Source of the DNA: Callaeas wilsoni | Lineage: Eukaryota; Chordata; Aves; Passeriformes; Callaeidae | DNA length: 64,000 bases | NCBI GenBank assembly: GCA_013398955.1 | Contig: VWPU01009679.1 | Coordinates: 186,001-250,000 of the forward strand | Direction of reading: 5' to 3' | In this document: positions 22,766-36,699 of the stretch, in pieces | Position numbering within the stretch: the first letter of the stretch is position 1 | Layout of the letters: the number at the start of each line of letters is the position of its first letter | Made by a program: the position numbers and the translations under genes | The notes under the pieces: generated by a model | Databases searched by the model: none | What the model saw: only the letters and a program-made list of their open reading frames with translations | What the model was told of the DNA's origin: nothing

Positions 22766-25238
22766 CACTTAATATATGTTAAGGTTTGGCCTAATCATTT
22801 CATGTTGTTGCAGCAGGAACTGGGAAATCAAGATCTAATACAGATTCAGAATTTTACACTTTTCAGATCAAAAGAAGCTCAGATTATTACTTCTCTGTAA
22901 GTACTCCACAGACAAATAAGCTCCTAATAAAGGTGTGACAATATTACTTGACTGCCAATGCAGTCAATAAGCTGAAATTTGCCCCACATTTTAGCTTCCT
23001 TGGTCAATTATACACAGATTTCATAAAAGTAATCTGCTGAAATTTGAGGAAAGGAGATTGGTCACTACTGCTCCATGAGTATTAGAGATTTTACACTGCC
23101 TGTATCCATTGGTAGGAATGCTAAGGCTTGTTCCTCTTAAATAAATCTTCCAGTCTTGTAATTTATACAGAAACTTGGAGAGATATTTTAAGCCAGTTCA
23201 GTCTGAAAGATGCAGATTTATAGTGATTAGGTGCTGCTACACAAATTTTAAGACTAGAAATACAGCCTTGTGCTGTGGCCAGCAACAGGGGAGGGAGCCT
23301 AGCACATCTTAAACTGCTATGATTTTCAGAAGTTTGTCTTTAATGCCTGGTCCAGAATATAAATTTGCACAGATGAAACACAGAAGATTCATAACAGCCC
23401 CTTTCTCCCACATTTTTTAGAGTCTGTCTCTTTCCAGCCTCCACGTTTTGCTTTGTATTTGTATTCTCGGATCCCTGGGACTCATTCTTTGTGCATGTCT
23501 GCAAAACATCTCCTACAGCCGGAGCTGAAGCTGTACTGACATAGAAGCGGGAGACTAACAGAAGTACGGAGGAGCAAAGACACTGACAACTGAAAGGAGC
23601 AAAGAAACAGGAACAAGTTAACCTGACTGCAATGTAAATTCCTCCATGTTGGGAAGAGCTTCCTTTGCTGTTCAGTGGAGTGCTGAATATGGTTCTTTCT
23701 CAAATAGCAAATGTAATATTCCTTTACAATTGGAGGATACAGTGTATTTAAAGCTGGATTCCACCCATGACACAAGATATGTTAATTACACTTGATTAGC
23801 CAGTTCAGTTAAGTGTTAAAGACTGTTACTGAAAGCTTTAATTCTCTAACATTTGTTTGCTAAGCTCACCTGATCAAACAAAACCTTAGACTTCATCTCC
23901 TCTTGACTTACCCATTTAGCCAAAGTAATGCACAGAACATCAACAAGATTTAGTTTTTAAGTACAAAGAAATCATATGCACTTGGGAGTCTGGATCTCAG
24001 GCTTCACAGTCAGCGTGTGCACCTACTAGAGAGAAACTGTAAGTGATGCTTTCAAGAATCTGATGGCTAGTTTTAACCTAGTAGCTTTATCTACTTCTCT
24101 TACTGTTTCAGCTCAATTGCTGCTTTTCCATGCATCAGAATCATTAGTGGTCACACAGAGATACTTGTCTCTGGGTTTAAATGTCTGTAAGCTGTCAAAG
24201 TGTTTTAGTGTAAACCTCTATGAATAAATGTTCAGTGGTGCTCTTAGCATGCAAGAGATAGGCCTGCCAATATTATTTACATACAATGATAAATGAGCAA
24301 CATTACTCATTTTAACCCAAAGTAAGAAGTGCTTTTGGGATGGTAATTAAGAATTTTTTTTCCCTATTGCAGTTTTCTATTAAAGTGTTCCAGTTTTACT
24401 TTGTTTCTTTTTAAATTTTTTCATATTAATTTTAGGCTTATCACACATGAAGAAAACCATATGCTTTCTGAAAAAAAAATAAAAAGAAAGAGAAAAAGTC
24501 ACTAACCTGAAAAAAGAGATTAAGAGAAAAATACTTTCATATGTTTTAATCTGCAGCAAGAGGAGAGAAATAATTCATGCCAGCAGCAACCATAGCTCAG
24601 GGATTTTTTTCTACCAATTCAGAATATATATTAGAAACATTTTTGTTCCTTGTATTACATTTATTCTCTGTTTTGTTTCTTCTTATCTTATTAAAGATAC
24701 TTACCTAAAATTATGGAGGGAAAAAAAGATTTGACAATGGCTGAAAAAAGAGTCCCACATCTTGGAGAAGTTTGGAAAAAAAATCCTTCCTAGAAGCAAT
24801 TGTGGTTTAATACTGTATTTCTTACCAAGGATATTAATGTTAAGGTATAATATTTATTTCCAATAATTTGTTTGTTTCTCCAGCTGCTTCTCTACCTGAA
24901 CTCTTAATCAGGTTTGTAGCAGTGTAATTATTTCCACAGCAACCAGTTTAGGCATCACAAATAGAGGATTATGACTTCAGTATACAAAAGAGCAGCGAGA
25001 TGATTAAGTTTTAGAAACAGCCTGGGGGAGGGGTGCTCTTATTTAATTTCCCTAGTACTAAAGAATACAGCAAAATAATCAAATATATACAGTCATAAAA
25101 CAGTTTCTGAAGAAAAGGCACACAAACACTTTTCATGAGAAGTAGGATTATTTCCAACCAGTAATAATTCTATTATTATGAAATCTACAGTGGGATTTAA
25201 GTTATACATCAGACACCTAATTTACAGGCTACAGGGCT

Positions 25239-25252
25239 GTGTGTGTGTGTGT
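25239..25252. repeat. (GT)7 microsatellite
   Basis: A short pure GT dinucleotide run. Confidence 0.85.
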
Positions 25253-25642
25253 ATCGGGGGAAATGAGCTGCCTAAATATAGGTGCCAGGCTGCATCTAAG
25301 ACATCTTGGCATGCCTGGGATATCTGCATGAGCTATCAAGTAAGAGAGAAGACAGCGGGGAGATGTGTGATCTTCTGAATTTGCAGCTGAAGTCAAGCAG
25401 GATGTAGTAGGACATTTCAGCTGGTACCAGATACCTGAACTGAACTGACCCTCAAAGACCAAAGTTCTGTGTTAAAAGCGTGTTCTGGATTTCGTAGCAC
25501 ATATCAGAAAAACCTGGTAATTTATGTTAGGCAGGTGTACTGAGTCCCTACAACGAGATGTTTAAATCACAGTCTTGATCCTACTTTTAATGACAATTTA
25601 GAAATTTAGAGACATGCTTCATTTCTGTGACTGAACTTCAGT

Positions 25643-25718
25643 TAAAAAAAAAAAAAAGAAACAAAAAAATCCCCAAAAAACCGAGTAACAACAAAAAAAT
25701 CAACAAAATGAAACCAAC
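25643..25718. repeat. A/C-rich low-complexity tract
   Basis: A poly(A)-like run passes into AAAC and AAAAAAC-type units with almost no T on the plus strand. It is of the same kind as 29275-29457 and 58157-58196. Confidence 0.7.
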
Positions 25719-26009
25719 GACATTTTATCAGGGACCTTGAGGAAGTTTCTGCCTGCTTTTAGAAAAATTTTTGATGGCTCTCTGGAGAGAGATCAGTCCT
25801 ATCTGAGCATGAAACGCATCTGTAAGCAAGGGTTCAGATTTGGATTAAGAAGATACAGGAACACTGAAGATCAGTCTGTATTGATTTCCTAAGCTCCAGC
25901 CTATATCATCGGTACTGGAGAAATCAGAAGGGGTTACTGCATTTCCAGGTACATATCAGGCAGCTAACATTTTTAACAGAGAGACAAGTAATCAGGTGAG
26001 AACAGAGAA

Positions 26010-27435
26010 AGACCTGAGGAGGGAATATCTGGCTTAATTAGATGTTGCCAAATCAACTGAGTCTCAGGAAATTTGCCTTAGAGTACATGAAACACTGACT
26101 ACAACGTCAGAAGCATTTGTAGTTATCTTTCAGAATTTTGAGAGGACGATGACATTTCAGAAGATTTTAAAAGGTCAAGCACAACCTTTATCTCTAGAAA
26201 GTGGCAAAAGGAAGAGACAAGGAATTATAAACTAACTACTCAACTTATGTTCAGTACCTGAAACAATACTGGAAGAAATTAAGAATTTTAGAAACTTGAA
26301 AGGTAACACGAAGATGAACAGCAGCCAACATATATTTATCAAGAACAAATCCAATTCAATTTTTCTTCTAATACTAAGGCCATATGAAAAACAACATAGC
26401 AGAAAATACACTAACTAAAAAATTACTTTTGACACTGCTTCAAGAGACATTTTGATAAGCAAACAATGTTACAGGCAAAGCTATTCTAAGACCCATGCAA
26501 TATCAGTTTCAGAACTGCACTCAGGGAGCAGTTATCAATAGTTCATTGTAGGACTGGAAGTTATATGACAATCAACAGATATAGATACAGCGCTACATCA
26601 GTAGTCTTCATACTTCATTGACAGCCTAGGGACAGAGCAGAGAATATATCTATTGAATTCACAGGCATCAAAATGAAAAAAGGCTTAGAAAACAAGATCA
26701 AGGAATTGACAAAGTGGTCTGAATGAAACAGGATGGGATTCATTATGGAAAAAAACAAAACCTAAGCAATGTTCTTCAGGGAGGCAGAATAAACAGTTGT
26801 AAAAATACTACAAGGGAAAGAAGTGGCAGGGTGGCAGCTGTAAAAGGAAAAATCTAAGTTATATAATGAATTCTCAGGTGACAATAAGCTGTCAATGCCA
26901 GCTGACTGATAAAAGGTTATCGTACTGAGACATATAAAGAGAAATATTTTTGCAAGCCACATGGAATAATTCTTTTGGATTGGCAAAGCCTGTTCTCTCT
27001 ACTGAGTCTAGTTTTGGGCCTTGCATTTCAAAAAAAAAAATTTGGCCAGTTAGGGGGATCCTACAGGGTAGCAACCAGATGTCTAATAATCATAACCTAC
27101 AGAAACAACTAGATTTTTTGTTCACAGAAGAAAAATGACTGAAGCTGGAATATAAGAACGATCTCCAATATTAAGAAGTAATTTTAAAGAGAAAGGAAAT
27201 AAGTTACTTTCCATGTCCTCAGTATATAAGAAAAGAAAAAAACAGTACTACACTCTAGCAAGAAAAATTAGTTAAGAAATATGAAAATTCTCTAAGAGTA
27301 AACCTATTTGAATACAGGAATAGATTGTCTGTGGAAATTGTGAAATCATAAAAGGTTAGATGTGCAGTTTTATAAGTATATGACTCTGTTGGACCAAAAT
27401 GGGGAACATGAACATTTGAAGTTCCTTCTGCGAGG
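26010..27435 (+). mobile_element. Long ancient CR1 LINE fragment (ORF2 to near 3' end)
   Basis: Successive blocks follow the order of the CR1 reverse-transcriptase ORF as I recall it: a block ending ATTATAAACTAACTACTC near 26225, AAGAACAAATCCAATTC near 26340, the fingers/palm region with TTTTGACACTGCTTC near 26430, GCAGTTATCAATAGTTCATT near 26530, a 'fluid' C-terminal region near 26690-26760, and GGAATAGATTGTCTGTGG near 27320. The block near 26530 is homologous to the reverse complement of 51215-51255 in this window. Every frame is broken by stops and indels, so it is non-functional and very old. It is unusually long for such an old copy. The 3' end appears to fade near 27435. Intervening segments (26800-26950) are hard to align and may include insertions. 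Confidence 0.7.
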
Positions 27436-29274
27436 CTGGGGTTTTTTGAGGGGGAGACTCTTTTGATATTTATCTCTTCAGCTCAACAGCTCTAAAGGAA
27501 GGAACTGCACTTTTATCATCTTAGTTCCTTATTTTGACTTTGAGGAGGCATTTTTTCTGTCCCATGTTTTATCTAGTAGGTCAGTTTATTATTATTTCAT
27601 TTCTTGCTTATATCATCATTTTGGTACATTCATAAAGCCTTGGAAGAGTGTTTAGCGCATCCCCTGTAACTTGCATTAGGCTAAAAGAATTCTTAGAAAC
27701 AAACCAGCTGATATTTTCCAAAACATCTTATGGGACAGAGAGAAGAGATGAGCAGAATTTGATGGAGTTGTACTCATTCACTGAAAATGGGAAGGACATA
27801 TGAGAATGGGAAGGACACAAACATTGCAGTCTCACTGACGGTTCGAGAAATATAAATGACAACACCATGTTTCTATGTCAGGAATCCTATAATTTTTTCA
27901 CTCCACAAAATTATATTCTAAAACTTTGCTGCATACCTAAAATGCACCCCAGCACTGGTTTTAAATCCAACCCCAAAATGTACTGGCATTTTATTGAAAT
28001 TCCTGGCATAACTCTTCTTTCCAGGCACTTCCTCCTTCTGGAACATACAGGCTGCTAAGTGTCTTTATACTGCATATCTCAGATCTCTTTCGAAAGTCCA
28101 TTTTAAAGTAAGTTTTAACCTCTATTTATTAGATCACAGCTTTACAGATTGAGTTTCCACTAGTTATGGTACTATTGCAGTTATCGAGAATAGTGTTACC
28201 TTTCTTGTTACTTTGGTACCATTTTACTTCAGTGTTTTCACATTTCCCAGTTTAGTGTTATAATACACATGCTTTATTCAATATTTATTTGTTGCTTCTC
28301 ATATACTGTCTCCTCTAGAAGATGGAAAAAACACTAGATGTCTTTCATTCAAATGTCTATAGATTTGTAAAGCTTTGAGTAGAGTGACTCAGCCCATAAA
28401 TATCCAGAAAGTTTGAAAATCATTGGGCATTTAAAAGCTATTTATTAAATTGTAAAGCAAGTTTTCCTTGGAGCAAGAAAGTAGTCCACCCAATGCCTCT
28501 GCAAATGATGTAGGAAGGGAAACATAAGAGTTACAGACAAAATACTGTCAAAGCAGTTCTTTGCTCCATTTCAGTATCATCAGCTGTTTAATGATCTGAG
28601 AGAGAAGATAATGGCATCCAATATTGACATCTGAACTGCTCCACTAGATACTAGTTTTCTGTATGCTATTTTGTTCTTTATCACTCACCTTTCCATACCT
28701 TTTTTTTTATTGTTATTGGTTACTAGGGTCTAGGACTGAAGAAAATGTAGTCAAGGAAAATAGTCCTTGGCTTGGTGACAGAGGCTAAAATTAATGTCGG
28801 AGATCAGGATTAGCTGGAGAATTGCTATCCTTCTGAATACTCAGTATGAAATTATTTGAGGGAAGAAAAGGTATGGATCATTAATGAGGCTGTTACAATA
28901 TTCTGCAAATGTCAAGATCGGGGATCTATGTTAAGTGACAGTTCCCAGCCTCCCAAGACCCTTCTCCAAAACCATCACTGAGGACTAAAGAATAGAAGAT
29001 GCAATTGGAAGCGTTAACCTGGTATGTTCCTAGTTTCAAGTGACTAATTCAAGTGCACCATCCAAAATTAGCTCATTAGATTTCCTGAACTCAGAGCATA
29101 AAGGTAATTGCATAAAGTACACAGAAGTCTACAGTATAGGAAGTATATTAACACAATTTCAATGACTAAACCACAACTGTTGATTTTAGGGCCAAAGTAA
29201 AGAGCTGTCCTGTTGCGTTTTATTTATTAAAGACATATTCAAATATACTCACAGTCTCTGGATATACTTCCTTA

Positions 29275-29457
29275 ACAAAAAACAACCAACAAAAAACCCC
29301 CAATAAAACAAACAAACAACCCCCCCCAAAAAAAACCCCAAAACAACAAAAATACCCGACAAGAAACAAACAAACAAACAACCACCAAAAAACTCAACCC
29401 AAACCCAAAAAAATGCCCAAACAAACAAAACCATAAAAAATACAAACCAAAATAAAA
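29275..29457. repeat. A/C-rich low-complexity tract (AAAC/AACC type)
   Basis: About 183 bp consists almost only of A and C on the plus strand, built from shifting CAAA, CAAAC and AAAACCCC units with very few G or T. It gives a spurious minus-strand frame rich in Phe, Trp and Gly. It is the strand-flipped counterpart of the G/T tract at 36797-37150. Confidence 0.85.
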
Positions 29458-31742
29458 GCAGGGTTTTTTTTTATAGAGACTAAAGAATATACTTTTTTAT
29501 GATCATCCTTTGGGAATGCAATAAGGTATGGCAAGAATCCCACCTCAAATAAATCAGAAATAATATGCCAAACAAAGACTTTTTATGCCCACTTGATTTA
29601 GGAAAGAGCTAGAACAGATTTAGTTCATTAACACAGAAATCCCAAATGGGAAATAAGTGTTCAGGTGCCATTTTCTAAAACGCCTAAATTGAAAATTAAG
29701 CTCCTTAAAAGGCAGAGAGCAGTGTTGCCTTACACCAGCAGTACATGACTTCCCCAGAGGCCTGAAGTACCACAGGTGTGTTTCCACCGGCACAGCCTCC
29801 CATTCTGAGCACACTCGGACTGCATGCTCTGAGCAGAGCCAAGCAGGCAGGTTTCCGGCACAGGCACAACCTCTGCTGGGCTCACAAACTTGGGATTCCT
29901 CCCCTTATGTTCCCTAAACAGCTACAGTGAGTATGTGCTTTAAGAGATGCTTCCTTGTCAATATTCAACTGGACAGTTACTCCAGATGAAAGAGAAGTTC
30001 AGTTCTCTACCTCTGCCTGAGGGCACCTCATCCAAATTCTTCTGGTACTCATATTATCCATTCTGGATACATCTCGCCTATATTCAGCTGTACAAACATT
30101 GTTAATTGTTAATGTCAACACCTGTAACAGCAATCTATTCTTGATGACCATTTCAGGATGGAGTCTTTTAACTTATGCTATTTCTATTTCTTTCCCATCA
30201 GCTAACTTTTCCTATTAACTAAATTACTGCTGAAATCTTTAATGGCTGTTTATTGCCTAAAGTTTTGTGAGATGAATTCCAGGTAGGATATTTAATGCCA
30301 AAGGTTGGTTCTTTATCAGTCTCTCCTCCTAAAATTATCTTCTGTGGAATAGCTTGACATATGTAAGACATGTAAGATATTTTATATATCTTATGTAAGA
30401 CAGATAACGACATCATTCAAGTATTTGTGCTGCACCAGAATTTATAATACACAGGAAATCCTATGGAGAAAAGGCCACTGATTTGAAAATATTTAGACAA
30501 TTTTTTAAAATGAGCACTTTTGTTTAAATAAGTGTTTAAGGGCAATACTTGTAATTTTCTCTCATGCGGAAAGTATTGTTTTAATTCTTCTACAGGTGCA
30601 TACAAAAGACTGCTGTGAAACTAATTTCTACTGTTTACACTTGACTATTTTTGCATGCTATTTCTGTGCCTACTGAATATCTTTTAAAATAATTGTAAAG
30701 CAAAATAAAAATTAACAATAAAGCCATGTAACTGAGTTTGATATTGCTTTTGAATAAAATGGGTAAAAAGTGTTGTTAAGCCCTGTTTTTTTTCACAATT
30801 GTATAGCAGCATAATATATACAGCTCATCTGAAGTGGTAGCAAAAAAAATTCAAAATTTAACTGTTTATACAATCTCTCATAATCAATTACTTCATTAAT
30901 GGCTTGCTTAGAAAGATAATGAAAGATGAACCTGTAAAGCAGCTGATCTCAGCAGAAAGGTTATAGCACACTTATGACACAAATCGGGAGAGATAAGTAC
31001 ATTATCCCTTAAGACTTCTACTAAGATCTGGATTAGTAGCCCTTGATACTTTTCCCAAAATGAAGAACAGTTCAAGTCTTGCTAGTCTTTATAAGCCAGG
31101 AGACAAATAAAAGTGAATGTGATGATAACATGCTTAAAAAACATGTCAATCCTTCAGAATATTTCCCTAGAAAATACACAGTATTCTTTTAGTGAGGGCA
31201 GAGGGACGAAGATACTGGGATAATTATCTACTTTGACACTAGAGTCAGTACCTGACCTGAAAATTTCCAGGTCCTTGCTCAGCCTTTTTTTTTGGTTATT
31301 TGTAGAAAAAACAGAGAGTGAAATGCCTGCACTGTTCCTAAGAGAAAACCATAAGAAATTTAAGTTTCCCCATTATCTACTACATGTATTCGATACAGCT
31401 GTGTGTTAGCTTCTGCCTGTGCTTGTGCAGATTTCCACAAATGAGTGAAATCAAAGGACCAGTGTTTAGATTTGAGTAAGGTGGATACAAAGTTGCAAGA
31501 AAATAAAAGTAGATTATATACTTTGGTATGAAAATTACTATCATAAGAGAATAAAATGAACCCACAAGAACTTATTTAAAAAATAAACTCTGGTTGCATT
31601 ATTTTTTATCTTTGGATGTGAATTTAAATAAACAAAGGGCAAGTTCTAAAATCAAAACTCGATAATAACACTTAAAAGCATCAGTAGTAATTTAGAGTAT
31701 TGTGAGTCTCTCAACTCTGAAAGACCAACTGATGACAGATAT

Positions 31743-31972
31743 GCCTATTTATTTCTATTTTTTTGTGACAGCTATGGTTATATGATCACTTTCAATGACA
31801 AGGAAAACTGCACCTTCATGCAGAAGAAAAATTACAGATGCTGTGAAATTTTCAATGTTGGCTGCTGCTTTTTCTTTTCCTCTCTTCCAAATGAGAAATT
31901 ACATTATAGACTGTGTAATCCAGATACTGTTCGCTCAGGGAGAGCGTGCATAAGATACAATGCAGTTTGAGG
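31743..31972 (+). other. Splice-acceptor-like site with short Cys-rich frame (candidate exon)
   Basis: A pyrimidine-rich tract ends in GTGACAG at 31765-31771. An open frame continues from there to a stop at 31968-31970, about 66 codons, with two vicinal cysteine pairs and seven cysteines in all. The pattern recalls small disulfide-rich secreted proteins, but I recognise no family. No matching upstream exon is visible. It may well be chance. Confidence 0.15.
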
Positions 31973-34900
31973 TATTAAGCAGGTAACATGGTGCTTTGGA
32001 GGATATGTAGCTTCAAGATTTTTCTGAGTCTTTCTCTGAAAACAGAACCACTGGTAGCAGACTGAAGGACTATTATGACTTTGCTGTAGAAGAAAATAAG
32101 GTGGTTTTAAGATAAATTAATACAAACTGAATGTCTAAAAAGCCTTATCTTAAAAATGCAGAGTTTTTCAATGGTGGTGTAAATATTCTGTATCAAAACA
32201 GCAAAAACATGTACTTCTATAATCACATTAGACTCTCGTTCTAAAAAGAAATGAGCAACAGATTAGGGGGACTTGTTAGTTGACAGAAAGGTATGAAAGT
32301 TAACATGCTTGGCATCCAAGGATGGATTTAGACAGGAAACACTTGGATTTCTTCTAGCGTATGCTGCTTATAGGCATATGAATAAAGACAAATAAAACAT
32401 ATGTATTTAAAAAGACTCACATGTAAGAACCGAAATTAGTCTTCATGTCAAAGTTAATTAATGTCTAACACTATTAAGGAGCCAAAAGAAATGTCAAATA
32501 TTTCTTAAAAGGAAATAAATAGTCTAATATTTTGTTCCTCAATTATCTCTCTTTCTAATACCAGCAGTTTTCAGGTGTTACCTTTGCTATTTATGTATCA
32601 TAAGAGCACTTACTGCTACTACAGTAAGATTTTCATCACCACGAACACAGATTTCTGTTCCAATAGCTCTTCATATGTGTTTGAACTCGGGAATTATGTT
32701 ACTTTAGAGAAAAAAAAAAATCACTAAAGTATGCCTAAAGAGGTATGTTTGCTGCTTATTATGAAAGAACTTACAATTTTGGATTAAAGTTGAAAACAAC
32801 TTGAGGAAGAAAATGACGAAGGGGCAGTAATCTGCATTTACACTTAGGCTATTTTAATCAATTGCCCTTTATAATAAATTTCAAATAAAGAAACTACACA
32901 ATGAAATGAAGCAGGAACACACTGAAAAATTAGATTTTCTGAACTCTGCATGCATTGTCAGGAATGGACACATCTTTGAAGCAATATATCTTCCTGTTAC
33001 ATCTTGCAAAGCCCATGCAGATCTAACTGAGTATCAAAGCCAGTATTTTTATAAAAACATTTCTATTTAAACAGGTTACTTAAATAATTCAGTTTTGCAT
33101 TGTAGAGTAAGTGAATCTCTAAACTTCAAGCTTCTTTTTCACTAGTAATCTGATAAATACACTACTGATTTCTAGTTTCAGCCACAAGGACTTGAAAGTC
33201 TCATTCATGCTCAATTTAAAATCCTGGATTTAGGTGCTTTAGGGTGGCTTGCCATGATTACCTATCCTACCGACTACCGGTCTGTCTTTTTCTTTCTAAA
33301 ATGCATTTTCCTCTTGGCTCTCTGCCCAAATACTGTTAAGAAGCATTAGTTCCCAAGGCAGGCCGCATCCTTTTCCAGTTAAATAGAGTAAGAAGTGCTG
33401 ATTCTACTATTTTACTGAAATCCTCACTATATTGCTCTTTATTTTATGGTTTGCCTCCGAATGCTCCCTGACCTAAGAACTTGCTGTTCATAAACTGACA
33501 CAATTGCTCCTTTCACACAATTATAAAAGAACCCAATAACCCTGTTACTTTTACTTCCACTTCACTGATCTGAACACTGTTTGAATGTAAATGTGATAAG
33601 CTAGTATTTTGTCAGAAAGGATAACAAGATAATACTGTCTTAGCCACAGGGAAATGTTTTGATTTTCTTTCAGGATTTCTTTGTATGTGAAAATGACATC
33701 TGGGAAGTGTAGTCAAGGCAATTCTCTAACATATTTTCTATTTATTGTCATTTATATGTTATACTTGATTAATAATTCCAGAAAATAAAAGTGTAAATAT
33801 TTGAATGCCAGGTGAGTTCTTCAAAATCATGTTGTATCTTAGCTTCTGAATTAAATGGTGAAACTCACCCTGAATTAATTAAGGACAAAATGCTATTGCT
33901 GGTAAACCTGTACCACTGTTTCTTTGCTACTATAGCCATGGGACGCCAAGTAACGTAGATAGTTTGGTAAGTGTGGATCAAGATCCTGTTAAGTTTCAGG
34001 TGTTGATCTTCAGTGAGATATCCCAGGCATCCCTACAGACCTGAGATCTGCAATACAGCACCTCTCTTCACCCCTGTGATCCCAGCTGCCCTGTGAGGGC
34101 AGTTATACCAGTACTATCGTGGTACTGGGTAGAGCCACAGTTTGTACCCAGCACCCCTGTAGCTACAACCTCAACACACTACCGTGCTATGTTTGCAGGC
34201 ATCAGTAAGAAAAGCTGGACACTCACACACACTCTCTCCATCCCCTAAATCTCTTCTGGGGTCTGACAAATAGATGCATCCATCATGCAGGTTCAAAGAA
34301 GTTAGGGTAGTTCTCAGCCTCACAAGGCAAGTGAAAAAAAGCCAAGTGTCTTCAATAGATCTGACTCATCTGTTGACTGCGAGCAGATTTGCCTCCTCTT
34401 GCCGACGCTCACTGGGACAAGCTGCCCCACTGATTTCTCCTATCCAATCTCCCATTTTTTCAGGAGGTAACTTTGGAATTCTCTTGTTTTTTGTGATGGT
34501 CTCACTTATCTAGCAAGAAATATCAGCATCTTGCACAGTGTCTCATATGACTAGACATCATAAAACCTATGAGAAAGAGAAATGAAGACTTGTAAGGATG
34601 TATATGCCTTGAGGATGCATGTTAAAAAATGTATGTTTTAGAGTAATTTTTGAAAGAAATAATATTTTAAAAGAATGCTTCCTAGAAAAAAGATTATAAA
34701 ATGTATGTGCTAAGCATAAATGCTAGACTGGCTTTATATCTAGAGAATAAATTATTTAGAAAATATTAATATATTTTAGAAAATATGGATGTATTTTTTC
34801 AGACTTCCCTAAGTCTCAGATATGATTACACTTAGGAAATTGTTAGTTTATGTAAAAATGTTTAACATTTATTACCACAATAATTGAGTTAGAGACAAAA

Positions 34901-35454
34901 CTAGTTCAAGGGAGGAAAACAACATTTTCTGCTGGAAGGAAGTTACTCATAAGTTCCTTAAGAATATTTTAACTAGTGATTTTGGCACAAAAAACAGAAA
35001 TACACTAAAGAATGTTTTTCAAGAAACAAGACAGGAAGATATGAATACCGTAGAGTGAGACATAAATCTTCAGGAATAACAGAATTAGGAAAAAAAGGTA
35101 ACATAATTAGGAAATAATGTTACTGAGAGGAATAGCAAAAGATATAACAGAAATAGGTTTACTTGTGGAAGACAGGATAACTGAAAAAGGCCAGCATAGT
35201 AAAGGCTACAACACGCATATATTATGTGTCACACTATGTATTTGCAGAATTGAAGGAAAGTATTACTGCAGCTTTGTAAAGAAGAATATGTAACCTTATG
35301 TAGAATACTCCATAATTCATCATTTACATAAAGAAAAAAGTGAATGCCAACTAGAATAAGTCTGGAAAATGCTACCTGGATGAAATAAGAATTTTTAGGA
35401 GAGAATTTTTACTTTCGTTTACATTTAATCTGAAAATACGAAAGCCTTGTGAAG

Positions 35455-36240
35455 TTTATGGAACAAGTCCCCATGGATCCATTTCCAAGAACATTAAGGA
35501 CAACAAGTGACTGTGAACAGCCATCACAGATCTACAAAGAGCAAACTGCACTTGACCAACCTGATTGCTTTCTGTGAGGAGTTAACAGCCTCTGTGGATC
35601 ATGGAACTGGTGGGGAGGAAGCACTGGAAGACATTTTTTTATTTTAGTAAAGCTTTTGACAAACTCTCCTTGTAGCCTGGGCGAACTGGGCTGGATGTGT
35701 GAATTACAGGGTGGATGAAAAACTGGCTGTGCAAATTAGAATCAAGCTAATAGTTCAAAGTCTAACAGGCAACCAATTTGGGGTACTGTTTCTCAAGAGT
35801 TGATTCTGAGGCTAATGAATGAATCAGTGAATCTCTGTCAGTGATGTGACTGATCGTTCAGAACAAAGCTCCAGTACATTAACAAATGACAGGTGGGGGA
35901 ACATCTGATTGCTTGAGGTCAGATCAGAGCTGCTATTCAGAAAAAGAGACAGAGAAAGGGCCATAATAAACTTTAAGAAATTCAGCAAAGACAAATAGCA
36001 AGCTCGTGCATCTTGGGATGCAACAAGAACATGCAACTGCAGCAGCTCTGAAAATGGCTTCAGGGTCCTGGTAGACGACATGTCAACATGACAGTGTCTA
36101 TTTTATACTGGCAATCCTAAAAGTGGACACAGTGTTGCTTATGGTTGCAGAGTAGAGGGAATAATTATTTTTCCATACCTGATGCCATGCAACCCATATT
36201 CTCCACAGTATACCTGAACATCCTGTTCTGGCAGGTTGCA
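35455..36240 (+). mobile_element. Old CR1 LINE fragment, mid ORF2 to 3' part
   Basis: The order of blocks follows CR1 ORF2. Examples are TGACCAACCTGATTGCTTTC near 35555, TTTTAGTAAAGCTTTTGACA near 35640, GATGAAAAACTGGCTG near 35715, TTCAGCAAAGACAAAT near 35983, and GGGTCCTGGTAGACGAC near 36064. A weaker match to the GTTCTGG block is near 36225. Equivalent blocks occur in the CR1 at 43926-45488. The copy is plus-strand and heavily mutated; it is 5'-truncated and shows no 3' terminal repeat. Confidence 0.75.
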
Positions 36241-36699
36241 ACACAGTCTTCATGTTATTTCAGACACTCTTAGTAAAAATACATGTGCATGCACACAGAC
36301 ACAAAATCAGATCTGTGTGCTAGGGCCACAGGGGCACCACACAGCGCTGAGAAGAGACAGCCAATCTACTCTGGAAGGACTAGTGCAAAAATGGACAGGA
36401 GCCAGTCCATGAGCTACTTAACCTTCAGAGCCTTAGGACATTAGAGTAAATAGCAGATACCCAGAGGAGTGTAAGAGCAAGGGAAACTTACAGAGATACT
36501 TTTCTTCAACATTTTTCCAGCTGTGAGAAATGTACTTGCGTTTCTCTCCAACTTTATGCCCAACAGTTTAATTGAATGTGAATAACTTTTCCTTGTACAA
36601 TAAAACATGATGACCCACAATGACCTGGGTATTTTCTCCACATATTACTGAGATGTCCAGCATCTCCTTTGACTTGAATCAATAATTTCCTTTCAATCT

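Larger units (their letters stand above)
21241..26009. other. Unique AT-rich non-coding DNA
   Basis: No gene is recognised. A 126-codon open frame (21580-21960, plus) has no recognisable motif. Small repeats include a 10-bp AATTCAATTT tandem at 22741-22765 and a (GT)n at 25239-25252. An A-rich, C-interrupted tract runs from 25643 to 25718. Confidence 0.6.
27436..35454. other. Unique AT-rich non-coding DNA
   Basis: No gene is established. Contents are an A/C-rich tract at 29275-29457, a 13-bp direct duplication (AATGGGAAGGACA at 27786 and 27805), a splice-acceptor-like site followed by a short cysteine-rich frame at 31743-31972, and GC-richer patches at 29750-29900 and 34020-34180. All other open frames are short and random. 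Confidence 0.6.

Noticed and set aside
29249..29434. Minus-strand frame with hydrophobic, membrane-like composition
   Set aside because: It is the complement of the A/C-rich tract; the composition, not selection, makes it look like a membrane protein.
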